From Mesostigma viride (lineage: Eukaryota > Streptophyta > Mesostigmatophyceae > Mesostigmatales > Mesostigmataceae), in the NCBI GenBank assembly GCA_009746045.1, contig RPFO01000065.1, forward strand, positions 3,062,851 through 3,091,350: DNA of 28,500 bases, written 5' to 3'. The number at the start of each line of letters is the position of its first letter. Within the stretch, counting starts at the first letter, position 1. Under the pieces are notes generated by a model. It was not told the origin of the DNA. It ran no database searches and worked only from the letters and a program-made list of their open reading frames with translations. A program made the translations under genes and the position numbers. Of this stretch, positions 18,901 to 28,480 are shown in pieces.

Positions 18901-21900
18901 TTGGTCGGAGTCTCGTTGGCTAGTTCCGCCGGTCGGCCGAACGTGTTGAAGACTGACAACAGGTAGCTCTCGAAGAGCTGACAGATGCCCTGCAGGTGGA
19001 AACAGCGCACAGGTATGTCATGCAACAGGGAATCAGGCAGCACGCAGCAACGGCCGGCCAAAGGCACCTTCAGTATTAGGGCTTAGAAAACCATCATCCA
19101 TGCATAGGCATGTAGGGCTTAGAAAACCATCATCCATGCATAGGCATGTAGGGCTTAGAAAACCATCATCCATGCATGTGCATGTCTATTCCCCACAACC
19201 ACAGCAACAGGCACGCAGGAACAGACCCAACAGCAGACACACTAACCTCCCTGCCGCCAGACCGCAAGATAATCCAGCCAACCCTTGCACAAATTGTGCA
19301 AAAAGCAAGAATCCTCTTCACACTGCGTCCTAAGGGATGCTTGATCCCTGGCTTGAGATGGGCAAGCTGTCATGGGAGGACGCAATAAAACGGGCAACAA
19401 ACGCTCTGGCTAGGTGGCCATACGAATCTTACCAACAAGAAAAAAACTTCCCCTGGATCATCACTGCCCCTCACCACAGCTTATGATCGCTGACGTTCTC
19501 CAGCATCAGCTGCCAAGCTCCAAGCCGAGTGGCCCTGCACCAGCCGCTAAAGGGAGCACAGCCGAACCTCGAGCACCACGCGCATCTGCTCAAGCTCTTG
19601 TCCCTAACTTGGGCCAGTCCCTGGGTCTCAGGTGTACACACACGCACATGCACGCACACGCCCGCGCAGGCGCCCGCCCGCCCGCTCGCCTGCCAGCCCT
19701 CAAACACGGTGATATGTGCCCCGTGCGCGTGCGCTTCACCCACCTTGAAGATGTCCACCGAGATGGGCTGCAGCTTCTGCATCAGCTGCAGGTACTTGTC
19801 GATGAAACTGCGCATGACACAAGGGGCCCGCGAGAAGGGACGCGACAGCAGGGGCATTGCACAGCCGGAGCATGGCACAGTGGGCCATGGTGAGAAAGGC
19901 AAACAGAGCAGCAGGGGCATGGCACAGAGCGCAAGAAGCACCATGGATAGAAGCAGCATCGGCAGGTTTGGACAAGGGGCTGGGTGGGTGGGCAAACAAA
20001 ACAGGTCAGGGTACGCGGCAAGACCAGCAAGCACGGGGACACACGGCACCCCAACCCCACCCGACCCTGCCTAAAACTGTCCCTTTTGCACGACACAGGC
20101 AGTGCATTCACGCATCGCAAACCCATGCACGTACGTGCTCCCATCAAGACTGTGTGTGTCTGCTACAATGCGCGTGTGTGTGGTGACTGTAGTTTAGTAT
20201 TGTGTGTGTGCGTGTGTGTGTATTTGTGTGTGTGCGTGTGTGTGCGTGTGTGTGCCTGTGTGAGTGTATGAGTGTGTGATGTGTGTGTGTGTGTGTGTGT
20301 GTGTGTGAGTGAGTGAGTGAGTGAGTGAGTGAGTGAGTGAGTGAGTGAGTGAGTGAGTGAGTGAGTGAGTGAGTGAGTGAGTGAGTGAGTGAGTGAGTGA
20401 GTGAGTGAGTGAGTGAGTGAGTGAGTGAGTGAGTGAGTGAGTGAGTGAGTGAGTGAGTGAGTGAGTGAGTGAGTGAGTGAGTGAGTGAGTGAGTGTATGA
20501 GTGTGTGTGTGTGTGTGAACACAGGGCTTGGACGTGGTGCAAGTCCAACTTAATCTGCAGAGGAGCAACCCGCCACCTCCCTGCTCCCAGGTAATAAACG
20601 TGCCACAGTATCGGCAAAGCACTGCTGGCACACTGCTGGCACTGCTGGCACACAGCCACCAAGGGAGCCAGGGTTGCCCATGCCGCCCTAGCACGCAGCC
20701 CTGAACACCCCACAACCTGGTTATGCTTGCCCGCGCCACCAAGAGCGTGCTGGCTACCGCAGCCACCCACCGGATCACGGTCAATGATGACGCCGTGAGC
20801 GCCCGGCCCGCATCTCCCTTGCTGCTGTCGTCCTTGCCGTTGGCGGAGGGCTTGGGCGTGGCAGCACCTTTCTGGGCGGTGGGAGCGGCCGCGGGCGCCC
20901 CCGGCGTGGCCGCGCTGCTGTTCATGGTGAGCATGCGCGACTGCCCGCCCTCCTGGGGGAGGACAGCACGCGGCGCGCCGTGTGGGAGCAGAGGTGGAAG
21001 ATACACAACACGAGAATTCGAATGTCAAGCCATGGAAAGGATAGGGGATGGCCAAGAGGGGGAATGGCCAAGACAGGGCAAGCCTGGAAAGATACCACGC
21101 TGCAAGCCATCCGCGCCCGCACACCTCACGCAACAAAAAACACCATCTTTATTGGAACATGCTCAACAACACAGCATACGCAAACCCAGGCGCGCACATT
21201 CCCATATTAGTCAGGCTACGTCAGCCCATGGTGCCTTTAGGGATGCACGCCAGGCCGTACCAAGCCGGTTCACCATCAGGACACGCACCAGCATCACAAC
21301 TAGATACCTGCCACCCTCACCAAGCCCATCACCCAGGTCTCCTGCACGCTCAGGGCCTGCCCAGCCCACAAAGTCCTTCTGGTCGGCCCTGGCCCTCAGG
21401 CTCGGCCTCTGACCTCACCTCCTCCATCCTTCTAACATTGGCAACCAAAACATTCTCCCCCCTGCCCCTTCACCTCCTCGATGTAGTCGGCATTCAAACT
21501 GCACCGTGACCTTTCCCCTCACCTCCTCAATGTAGTCGGCCTTCAACTCGGCGTTCTCGCTCTCCTCATCGTCGTCCTCCTCCTCGGTGCTCGCCTTGGC
21601 CGTGTGCGTCTGGATCTTGAGACCCGACGGCTTGGTCAGCCCCGCCGCCAGCTTGCCACCCATGGCGCCCTCATGCGCGCCCGCCGCGCCCCCCTCCACC
21701 TTGTGCTCCTCCTTGGGTGCGCCCGCGCCGCTGGTCGCGTCGTGCGCGCCGTCGGCCTCCTCTCCCTCGGGCCCCCGCTCCCGGAAGGGGTTTCCGTGCG
21801 CGACCCACTGCGCAAAGGGCGTGCGCTGCGTGAGCCGGTTGGTGATGTGCGCCTCGCTGATGCGCTGCTGCAGCGCGCGCATGTCCAGCGAGGAGCGGTA

Positions 21901-24900
21901 GGCGGCCAGCGCCGAGGGCGGGAGCCGGTCCCACCGTTCGCGCTCCAGCGTCATCTTCAGCACCTGCACGAGCGGGGGCAGGGTGACCGAGCACCATGAC
22001 CAAGCACGAAACAAGCATCGTGACCAAGCATGGTAACCACACATGGTGAGCGATCAATGTCTGATAACCAACGTAGTTCAGTGTCGTCGTCAGCATCCGC
22101 GTGCCCACCACTCGCGAATAAAAACATGCATTCGAGAAAACAGGGGATGAGGCAACCGCCCCAAGCAAAGGCAGATGCAGGGAGGGAAAAAGGAACGGGC
22201 AGGAGCAAGGGGGAAACGCAAGAGAGAACTCTCAAACACGGCCATGGCCCAGACCGACGTTGCCGCACGACATCGCCTACCGACAAAAGCACAGACGGGT
22301 GCTCGTGGAGTCGTCAACAGCCACGAGGCCGAGGGCTCAGCGCTGCATGAAACCAGCACGGTTTCCAGTTGGCCACACACGGCGCGCGGAGACAGGAGAG
22401 CACCAAGTAGCTGGCATGTGCCCCTACACAGTACAGGGTACCCCATCCACACACTCCCTGTTCCCGACCATCGCAGGCCCTGCACGATCTCTACGCTTTG
22501 CCGACCAGGAGCGGCCCTGCATGTCAGCGGACCACGCAGGGGAGTCGGCACGACGGCTGTCCGAACAACAGACAGGACAGGTCTTCCCGAGCCATGTGCT
22601 CATACTGCCCACGGCACGTCACCCACTGACATGCAGCCGCAGGGGGCTGGCTTCCCTAGCGGTGCATGGGACGGTGGCATACCCTCCCCTCTGTTTCACA
22701 GCGGCTCGCCTACATAATATTCCCTCTGTTCCACCACCTGTCACCTCCTCTGTTCTGCTACCACCTGTCACCTCCACCATGAGCTCAAACCACCCACCTC
22801 CATGTTGTGCTTGTGGAAGGACTCGAAGTAGACGCGGCTCTGGCGGGACAGCTTGGCCCACAGGCCGGGCGCCTCCAGCTGGCTGAACGACTCGCCGATC
22901 ATGATGAACTGGGGGCGAGCGAGGGGGGGAAGCGCGGGGGTGTGGGCAAGCAATGTGGGCAGGGGGCAAGGGGCATGGGCAGTCGTGCATGGCACGACCG
23001 GCGTCCCGATCCCACGAGGCAGCATGCATAAAGGTGGCAACTTTAGGGACATGAAGCTACGCAATAACCACAGCAGCAACATCACAAGGATTCCACTGCC
23101 CGCATGGGCACGGCTCTTTACGGTCCGAGCCCAGCACGCACACCCAAACGTCACAACACATCCTTGCACGGCGGTAACAAGCGCCTGCCATCCACCAGGG
23201 GCCATAAACCGCCGTGCCTCTGCTTCCATGGCTATAGCCTAATTAGTAGGTGGGGGCAAGGCACATGCAGCCACGCATCCACGGGCATGGTCCCGCGGGG
23301 TCGGGTCTCCGGTGCTCCATGCCTGGACTAGTACAAGAACAATGCCTGGACAAGTAAAACAAGAAAACATGGACAAAAAGAAGAGATGGAGCGTGCGAGA
23401 GCATGCACGCAATGTGGGGGCATACCTGGAGCAAGCAAGCTGCCACCACCGCCTGTGCGAACCTACCTGGTTGCTGAAGTCCAACACTTGCAGGAAGTTG
23501 TCCCCACTGGCAGGTCCCAGCGCGCTGGCGGAGAGCAGGATGGCTACACGGCGCGCGGCAAGCTCCCAGATCTGCCGGGCCATGCCCATCACGTGCCAGG
23601 GAGGAGCACAGGAGCAGGGGCAGAGGGGCACAATGCGGCAGCGGTAAGGGTGGAGAGTGGGGCCACCCACGCCGCTTGTGGGCCTTCAGGCCATGCCACC
23701 ATACCGAGCCGTACACGCACACCAACAACCAGGCCCACGCAGGTCACGCTGCCGCATAGCGAACGGTGAGGGCAGTGGGTTACCAACGGGCTGAAGGGTA
23801 CAGCAATGACAGGCCTCCACCCAAAGCACATTTATAGTGGCGATAAACCCATGGCACATGCACCGCGGTGATTGACCCCATGGTGGCAGCGGGTACGAGG
23901 TTCCCTTGCCGTGGATACAATGGGTGACGGGGGTGGAAAACCGCTGGCTAGAAACCAGGAACAGAGAAATTATGCTGGCATTATGCTGACTTTATGCTGG
24001 CATTATGCTGACATTATGCTGGCATTATGCTGGCTTGATATTGGTCCGTAGGGGTATGCCGGCACGGAAACATACGTGGTAACAACAACATAAACCTTAT
24101 CTGAAGTCTTGAGCACAACACACAACCATACTGGCTACCCTGGCCCTCACCATGCTGCCATTGGCTCTTCCTTTTGGGGGGCCATCCCTGCACGGGTGGA
24201 GCACCTGCCGCTCTGCCTACCTGCCCCCTCCACCACTTGCTCCGCCAGCCACATGGAGGTGGCAGCTGGCTGGTAGGACATGCATGGCGAACCGCTCACG
24301 ACCAGCGTCACCATGCCAACCCATGCACACTACCCCCACTACCCCCACTATGTCATCCTCCCTCTTCTCATCGACCCACCAACTGTACCATACCGAGCAG
24401 CATAAGAATGGAAACAGGGAAGGGCTACTGGAGGTGACAAGGCCCGCTATGTCATCCTCCCTCTTCTTATCAACCATAAGCGTCCACACTGCGCTTACCC
24501 CCCCCTCCCGCCATTCCCCCCCCCCAATTTCACACCACTATCTCTGCCCCCTTCCAAAGGCCACTTCACATCTATTTTCCCTTCCCCCTTGAGTCCACTC
24601 CATCCCCTCTCCCCCTTGAGTCCAATCCATCCCTTCTCCCCCTGGAGGCCACTCCATCCCCTCTCCCCCTTGAATCCAGTCCATCCCCTCTCCCCCTTGA
24701 GTCCACTCCATTCCCTCTCCCCTTGAGTCCACTCCATCCTCTCTCCCCCATGAGTCCACTGCATACCCTCCCCCCTTGAGGTTTATCTTCCCTCCCCCCT
24801 CAACACCACTCACCATCTTTCTCTCCTTCTTGAGCGTCTCGCGTACGCCCTCCACCATCTTGTCCACCGCAGCCCAGTGCTCCTCCTCCTCGCCCTCAGC

Positions 24901-26304
24901 ACCAGGCGCAGCTCCCTTGCTGCCGCCATCCTTGTCCTTGCTGTCCTTGACCTTATCTTTATCACTGTCGGCACTGCCATCCTGCCCCCCCGTGCCACCA
25001 TCCGCAGCCAAGCCACGCATGTCCCCGTTGCCCTCTGTGGCCCTACGTTCCGTGCCCTCCTGCGACGCCCCCGCTGGCTTGCCCGCAGCCGTGTCGGCAC
25101 CGCCCTGCTTGGCGGACGCACCGGTGAGCATGCTCGGCGCGCGGCCAACTGGCTTGCCCCCCTTGGGCCTCACGTCCTTGCAGTTGAGCATGGCGTCGTA
25201 GGAGACGAGCAGGTCGTACAGCACCTCGTACGTCTTGAATAAGCAGGGCAGGAACCACTCGCCTCCCAGGTACTGGCAGAGCTCGTTGTAGGGGATGCGG
25301 TACTTGTTGTTGCCCGCGCCACGCTCCTCCATCAGCTTGGCGGGGCCCTCCGCCTGGAACGCATACGCGCGCAGCACGTCGTGGGTGTCAGTCAGCACGC
25401 GCTGCGCAAAGAACTGCTGCACCTTGGGGCCGAGCCCGTTGGCATCGCCCAGCGCCACATAGACGTCGACCACCTTGAGGTACGTGGGGATGCTGAACTT
25501 GGAGCAGAGGTCGTTGATGCACGCATCCGTCCCGGATATCGCGGCGGCCAGCCCTCGCTCAATGCCGCTGAGCACGTACTGCAGGCACTGCACCTCGCGC
25601 AGCTCCTCGATCACCTTGAGGCAGAGCAGGCAGATGGTGACCGCCTTTGCGTAGTCGGACTTGTCTACTGCCGCCTGCATCTCCGACTTGAGTGTGAGCA
25701 TGTTCTGTATGCTGGCCGCCACCTCCATCAGGCTGATCAGCCGCTGCTTCTTGCGGATGTTGGCCGCGATGTTCAGGTTCAGCTCCACCTGCGTGCGGAT
25801 GTTGGACAGGAAGCGCCGCGCATTGCGGCACACCACGTGAGTCACCTGCAGCTCGCGCTCCACCTCCGTCACCCTGGCCAGACCCTGGACAATGTCCGTG
25901 TAGTTCTCCATGACCTTCTCCGCAATTCCTTCATGGATCGCATCCAAGCGGGCCATGGATGCCCGCTCACGTTCGGCTAGGTAGGTCACGTTCCATCCGT
26001 TTTCCGGGATGCTTCGAACCACCCTCTCCTTCGTGTCCAGTTCCTCGGTAAAATACTCAGGTTCCATTTCCGCAATGATCGCATCCTTTTTCGACGACCT
26101 TCCGGCAGCCTTTTCTATGCCAACGCGGGCAAGGTCTATGGCTTGTTGCCCACTGGGCGTCTCCGGCAGAATTCCGGACGGACTGGGTGGAACGCGAGCG
26201 CTGGCTGCGGGTGCTTGCACGCTCCGGCGCAAGCGAGTTGTCAAGTTTTTCCGAACGGCCGACAATGACACGTTCGGCAAGGAGATATTCGATATTTTAT
26301 CCAT
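12989..26304 (-). CDS. VPS50: VPS50/syndetin, EARP (GARP-II) complex subunit, 14 exons
   Basis: Exons in transcription order: 26304-24814, 23571-23467, 22908-22798, 21963-21523, 20952-20771, 19807-19744, 18989-18896, 18435-18200, 17065-16940, 16474-16404, 15626-15491, 14340-14143, 13872-13822, 13102-12989. Every junction is GT-AG, phases agree throughout, and the sum is 1139 codons plus TAA. The ATG at 26304 is the first after an in-frame TAA at 26334-26332. The product should be the subunit that, with VPS51, VPS52 and VPS53, forms the EARP tether on recycling endosomes. The evidence is a VPS54_N-type N-terminus and a DUF2451-type C-terminus that I can align exon by exon with animal syndetin (for example LTASSLTVIR, FESYLLSVFNTFGR, NLYGLK, KRCTNEGRALMALD). 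Unusual points are long Gly/Ala/Asp-rich linkers and repeat-filled introns. An Arabidopsis homologue is known; expression and exact splice use are not shown here. Confidence 0.93.
13181..13203. repeat. Poly-C tract in VPS50 intron 13
   Basis: A C run interrupted by a single G, in the intron between the last two exons. Confidence 0.8.
13879..13903. repeat. Poly-G tract at the exon 13 acceptor
   Basis: On the transcribed strand this is a C run ending a few bases before the CGATCAG acceptor at 13873, so it probably serves as the pyrimidine tract of intron 12. Confidence 0.7.
14717..15216. repeat. 36-bp minisatellite, 14 copies, in VPS50 intron 11
   Basis: Units start at 14717 and every 36 bp thereafter, except two units of 34 bp (14789 and 14823). 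Each begins GATCAAGGGAGGA and ends with a GGGGTGT-type block followed by CG or GG. Because 36 is a multiple of 3, long artificial ORFs appear on both strands. Variant sites (AACGCC versus AGTGCC, GTCG versus GTGG) cluster in runs, as expected from unequal exchange. Confidence 0.95.
15328..15393. repeat. 8-bp CCCACGCG tandem repeat in intron 11
   Basis: About eight units of CCCACGCG, just after a C/A-rich stretch (15281-15325). Confidence 0.85.
16730..16960 (-). repeat. Degenerate tandem copies of the exon 9 end and donor
   Basis: On the minus strand the true junction AACCGCACA followed by GTGAGTCC (exon end 16940) is followed inside intron 9 by five related units. Examples are TTTGCCGCGCGGTGGGTCC (twice, with changes), a unit with CGCACGATGAGCG, one with GTGCACAGAGAGC and one with GCGCACAGTGAGCC. 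Each keeps a GTGAGT- or GTGGGT-like core in the same relative place. Confidence 0.65.
17101..17372. repeat. TATGGGG heptamer array in VPS50 intron 8
   Basis: About 37-39 almost perfect units of TATGGGG on the plus strand, with rare CGATGGGG or TACGGGG variants. The array ends about 35 bases upstream of the exon 9 acceptor. Four-G runs every seven bases make the plus strand, the template for VPS50, strongly prone to form G-quadruplexes. Confidence 0.97.
19078..19186. repeat. 36-bp tandem repeat, three copies, in intron 6
   Basis: Units begin AGGGCTTAGAAAACCATC at 19078, 19114 and 19150. The third diverges at its end. Confidence 0.9.
20190..20518. repeat. TG and GTGA microsatellite in VPS50 intron 5
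   Basis: An irregular TG-rich stretch leads into about 47 units of GAGT/GTGA (about 20305-20495) and then TG repeats again. The pattern suggests a tetranucleotide array grown inside an older TG repeat. Confidence 0.95.
21465..21547 (-). repeat. Duplicated exon 4 end with second donor-like site
   Basis: The end of exon 4 and its donor (21515-21547) are repeated with a few changes 49 bp further into intron 4 (21465-21498). The repeat carries a second GAGGAG followed by GTGAAGGG. The second copy is out of frame with the first. Confidence 0.8.
22735..22800 (-). repeat. Donor-proximal GGAGGTGACAGGTGGT repeats in intron 3
   Basis: Just after the exon 3 donor (ATGGAG followed by GTGGGTGG), the intron has two copies of GGAGGTGACAGGTGG with AGAACAGAGG-like spacers, echoing the donor sequence. 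Confidence 0.6.
23968..24036. repeat. 11-bp ATTATGCTGGC repeat in intron 1
   Basis: Six units alternate between ATTATGCTGGC, ATTATGCTGAC and a TTTATGCTGGC variant. Confidence 0.9.
24584..24780. repeat. 27-bp minisatellite next to the exon 1 donor
   Basis: About seven units of CCCTTGAGTCCACTCCATCC plus CTCTCC, with scattered changes, lying 33 bp inside intron 1. Because 27 is a multiple of 3, the exon 1 frame stays open through it, which makes exon 1 look longer than it is. Confidence 0.9.
24814..25170 (-). other. VPS50: VPS50 low-complexity linker and end of exon 1
   Basis: Residues about 379-497 are rich in Gly, Ala, Asp, Lys and Glu, with repeated DKDK words and an EGEEEE run. They end in a charged helix (VDKMVEGVRETLKKERKM) whose last codon abuts the GTGAGT donor. 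An insert of this size is not in animal syndetin. It is probably disordered and lineage-specific. Confidence 0.75.
25173..26067 (-). other. VPS50: VPS50 N-terminal VPS54_N-type domain (exon 1)
   Basis: Residues about 80-377. The order of blocks follows syndetin: EPEYFTEELD, a predicted coiled coil around 110-150, VVCRNARRFL, ANIRKKQRLISLM, DYAKAVTICLLCL, YNELCQYLGGEWFLPCLF and LVSYDAMLNC. This region forms the N-terminal rod by which such subunits assemble into the tether. The first 79 residues are Ser/Pro-rich and less conserved. Confidence 0.85.
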
Positions 26305-26630
26305 TTTCAAAATTTTATCTCGCTGTTGTCCTTACAATGCTCCCCGTTGAATTGGAATACGGAAGGAAATATCAAAGACCTGGTACATCTGTACCGTCTG
26401 CAACCGGTCGCCACCGATTGCCTGGTGCCACAGCATCATTAATACTTGTCCCCATTCATGAATTTTATTCTAGAACATCCCGGTGTCGACACCGGGTAGC
26501 CAAGCATTACAGGAATATCATATCGCACCGCGGATAAACTATCAACCTGACGTACGTGCCCCCGCGGCAGCGGACATGCCGCGCATGTCGCAACATTCGT
26601 TGGTAGCCGAGCATACGTTGCGATCGCCGC
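26305..26630. promoter_or_regulatory. VPS50 upstream region with 18-bp palindrome
   Basis: No coding signal. CCCGGTGTCGACACCGGG at 26479-26496 is a perfect palindrome about 175 bases upstream of the VPS50 ATG. It is a candidate site for a dimeric regulator. No clear TATA box is seen. Confidence 0.4.
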
Positions 26631-27197
26631 GTGACGACTAACGAATATTCTTGTTATTGGGAATTCTGTGCTGTTTGTGCCTTGCCATCTGGGTTACTCG
26701 TTGCCATCGCCGTGCATGAGGCCTGCGAGCGCGTTGATATATGCCGGGGCCATGAGCGCTGTGAGGCATGGAGGGCATTTGGGCTGCAGACACGTTGCGT
26801 GGGGATGGATGGTATCCGAACAACGGGCAGCGAATCCGTTCCGCCAAGTTTGCCCACCTTGAAATATACCAATATACTACCGCACAAGTGATCTTGCTTT
26901 AAGTTGCTCGGACGGTGAGGCCATGTTGAGAACGGCTAGTACACAGAGACCAAGGTCGTCCAGTAGTTCCAGATCCGCGTGCCGACAACCTGGCGCGCTC
27001 CTGCCTGGCCAATAACTTCTGAAGGCAGAAAATAGCTATGGCAATTTTGGCGAGCTTTCGAGAATATCAATCAAATCAACAGGAGATAATTGGAACAGAT
27101 AATAGATTGGAACCAGCGCCAAATAATATATTCCCCTGGTGAACAAAAGCTTTTTTGCAGGCACCCGGTTATTACTTGCTGAACGAAACGTGGGACG
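26631..27197. other. No supported gene
   Basis: Only short frames on either strand without recognisable domains. Confidence 0.4.
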
Positions 27198-27398
27198 ATG
27201 GCGGGACGGGGGACGAAGATCGATGAAGTAGCACGCAACCAAATCTGGGAAGAGCATTGCAAGAAGGAGCTGAAGAATGCAACGCTAAAAACGAATTTTA
27301 GCATTGCGGATCCGCGTAAAAGTAAGATTGACAGGCTTGAAGTGGTTGTGATTGGGAATGAGCTTACATATTTTCTCATCCTTCACGAACAAAACTAG
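27198..27398 (+). CDS. Small ORF, hypothetical
   Basis: ATG to TAG, 66 codons, A+T-richer than VPS50. The product would be charged at the N-terminus (MAGRGTKIDEVARNQIW), basic in the middle and hydrophobic near the end (VVVIGNELTYFLIL). I recognise no family. It could be a first exon, a retroelement fragment or chance. No promoter or neighbour supports it. Confidence 0.2.
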   Translation: MAGRGTKIDEVARNQIWEEHCKKELKNATLKTNFSIADPRKSKIDRLEVVVIGNELTYFLILHEQN

Positions 27399-27463
27399 CT
27401 CGGGTTGAGTTAATTATTGCCAGTCTGGCTAGCGGACTGCCGTGTAGGGACTTTTATGTCACC

Positions 27464-27619
27464 CTGTTCCTATTTTCACTTCTATTCACACTGCCGCTGA
27501 AAATTGGCTCTTTCATGGCCACCTTTCCCCACACCATCAGTCTGTTCCTATTTTCACTTCTATTCACACTGCCGCTGAAAATTGGCTCTTGCATGGCCAC
27601 CTTTCCCCACACCATCAGT
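27464..27619. repeat. 78-bp tandem duplication
   Basis: The block starting CTGTTCCTATTTTCACTTC at 27464 is repeated from 27542 with one or two changes. Confidence 0.92.
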
Positions 27620-27960
27620 CTTTTCCCCCATGCCAAGGCGTCTAGTTGCATGGGCAGGAAGCAAGCGTTCCGACCGGTTGTTTTTTTTATCATCTCAGTT
27701 TTCGGTCTTTGAGATTAAGACTTGCGTATGAATGAGTGTACATCTTTTTTCTAAAATTGCAAGGCTCATGCTTATGACGCGAAGAGAGGGGTGGGGTGGG
27801 GTAGGGAGGTCTATTTTTTTAACTTCGAGGGACATGGACAGTATTTTGTGCATACAGTGTTGGGTTTTAAAGAAGGTTCTGGCTGCCCACAACCAGTCCA
27901 AAGCGGGCTGCTGGTAGCATGACATGTTGAACTGAACATGTGTCTGGTTCTGTGAATCTC

Positions 27961-28480
27961 ACGATGGAGCTGGCCCATTAGGCAGGTCTCGCACGCTACA
28001 CCACTAGTTAAGATTTGCATGAAAAGATAGTATCCGAGGATGGCCCTTCTCAGCCAGTCTCTTGTCAGTAAACCCTGGTGATGCGCCTTGATGTAGTTTA
28101 CACCCACCACCTGCAGGTTGTCGCCTAGAGGCTAGAATGTATGAAAAATCATATGCCCCTTCTCAGGGATATGTGTTACATATCCTCCCCACGGAGGTGT
28201 GTTCTTAATTAATTAATTAATGCGCCTTGATAGCTGTGGAAGCATGCCAGTCCTCTGAGAGCCTGGCCGCTAGCGGATCGCCCCTCATGGCAGCAGCTGC
28301 AAGCGTATGCATGGGTGCTGGTAGACCACCACGGCCAGTAGCCACAGTTGCCCACGGTAACGGGCGTAGCATGTCTCTGCTTGGCTCACTTGGTGGAGTA
28401 TGGCCTGCCTGCATGTGGCTCATGGCCCCTGGCGTTTGCCCCCATGGTCCCAGGACGGTGTATGAGACAAACACATGCAC
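27961..28480 (-). pseudogene. copia-like integrase zinc-finger region, interrupted
   Basis: Two minus-strand frames, 28480-28220 and 28092-27961, join in frame when the 139 bases of inserted sequence plus one target duplication are set aside. The join gives a W-H ... H ... CETC arrangement (CETC at 27982-27993) followed by LMGQLHRE. This has the order of the HHCC zinc-binding GAG-pre-integrase region of Ty1/copia elements. The spacing is loose and the rest of the polyprotein is absent or outside the window, so the family call is tentative. The exact restoration of the frame shows it was coding before the insertion. Confidence 0.4.
28081..28231 (+). mobile_element. Short retroposon with 12-bp target duplication
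   Basis: ATGCGCCTTGAT at 28081-28092 is repeated at 28220-28231. Between them lie 127 bases ending in the paired hairpin module (28167-28204) and a TTAA-repeat tail (28206-28219). It is a SINE or a 5'-truncated LINE in plus orientation. The stems here are the longest of the six modules: GGATATGT-GTT-ACATATCC, then CCTCC-CCAC-GGAGG. Confidence 0.75.

Larger units (their letters stand above)
12989..20799 (-). other. VPS50: VPS50 C-terminal DUF2451-type region (exons 5-14)
   Basis: It starts at LTASSLTVIR in exon 5, where the Arg codon is split across intron 5, and runs to the stop. Blocks in order: YLQLMQKLQPISVDIFK, GICQLFESYLLSVFNTFGR, LTPRLQTTLRRI, NLYGLKERCVAADSLVCLA, LDHFFNRTV, WELKELDMNHNAYVNNL, MLWRYAVSLCCEDLVEGL, NYIKAFYLPESEM and a final QSLIHLVATAQNWKRKSR. 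The order and spacing match animal syndetin. An insert in exon 8, about residues 850-890, is Gly/Ala-rich. Confidence 0.88.

Noticed and set aside
20144-21136. Long THSL repeat frame
   Set aside because: Translation of the GTGA microsatellite. Only the exon 5 part (20771-20952) is real, and it belongs to VPS50.
24538-24813. Extension of VPS50 exon 1 into the 27-bp repeat as normal coding sequence
   Set aside because: A strong GTGAGT donor lies at 24813, and the next exon joins in phase with conserved sequence.
26305-26310. Start of VPS50 at 26310
   Set aside because: The codon there is TTG; the first ATG in frame after an upstream stop is at 26304.
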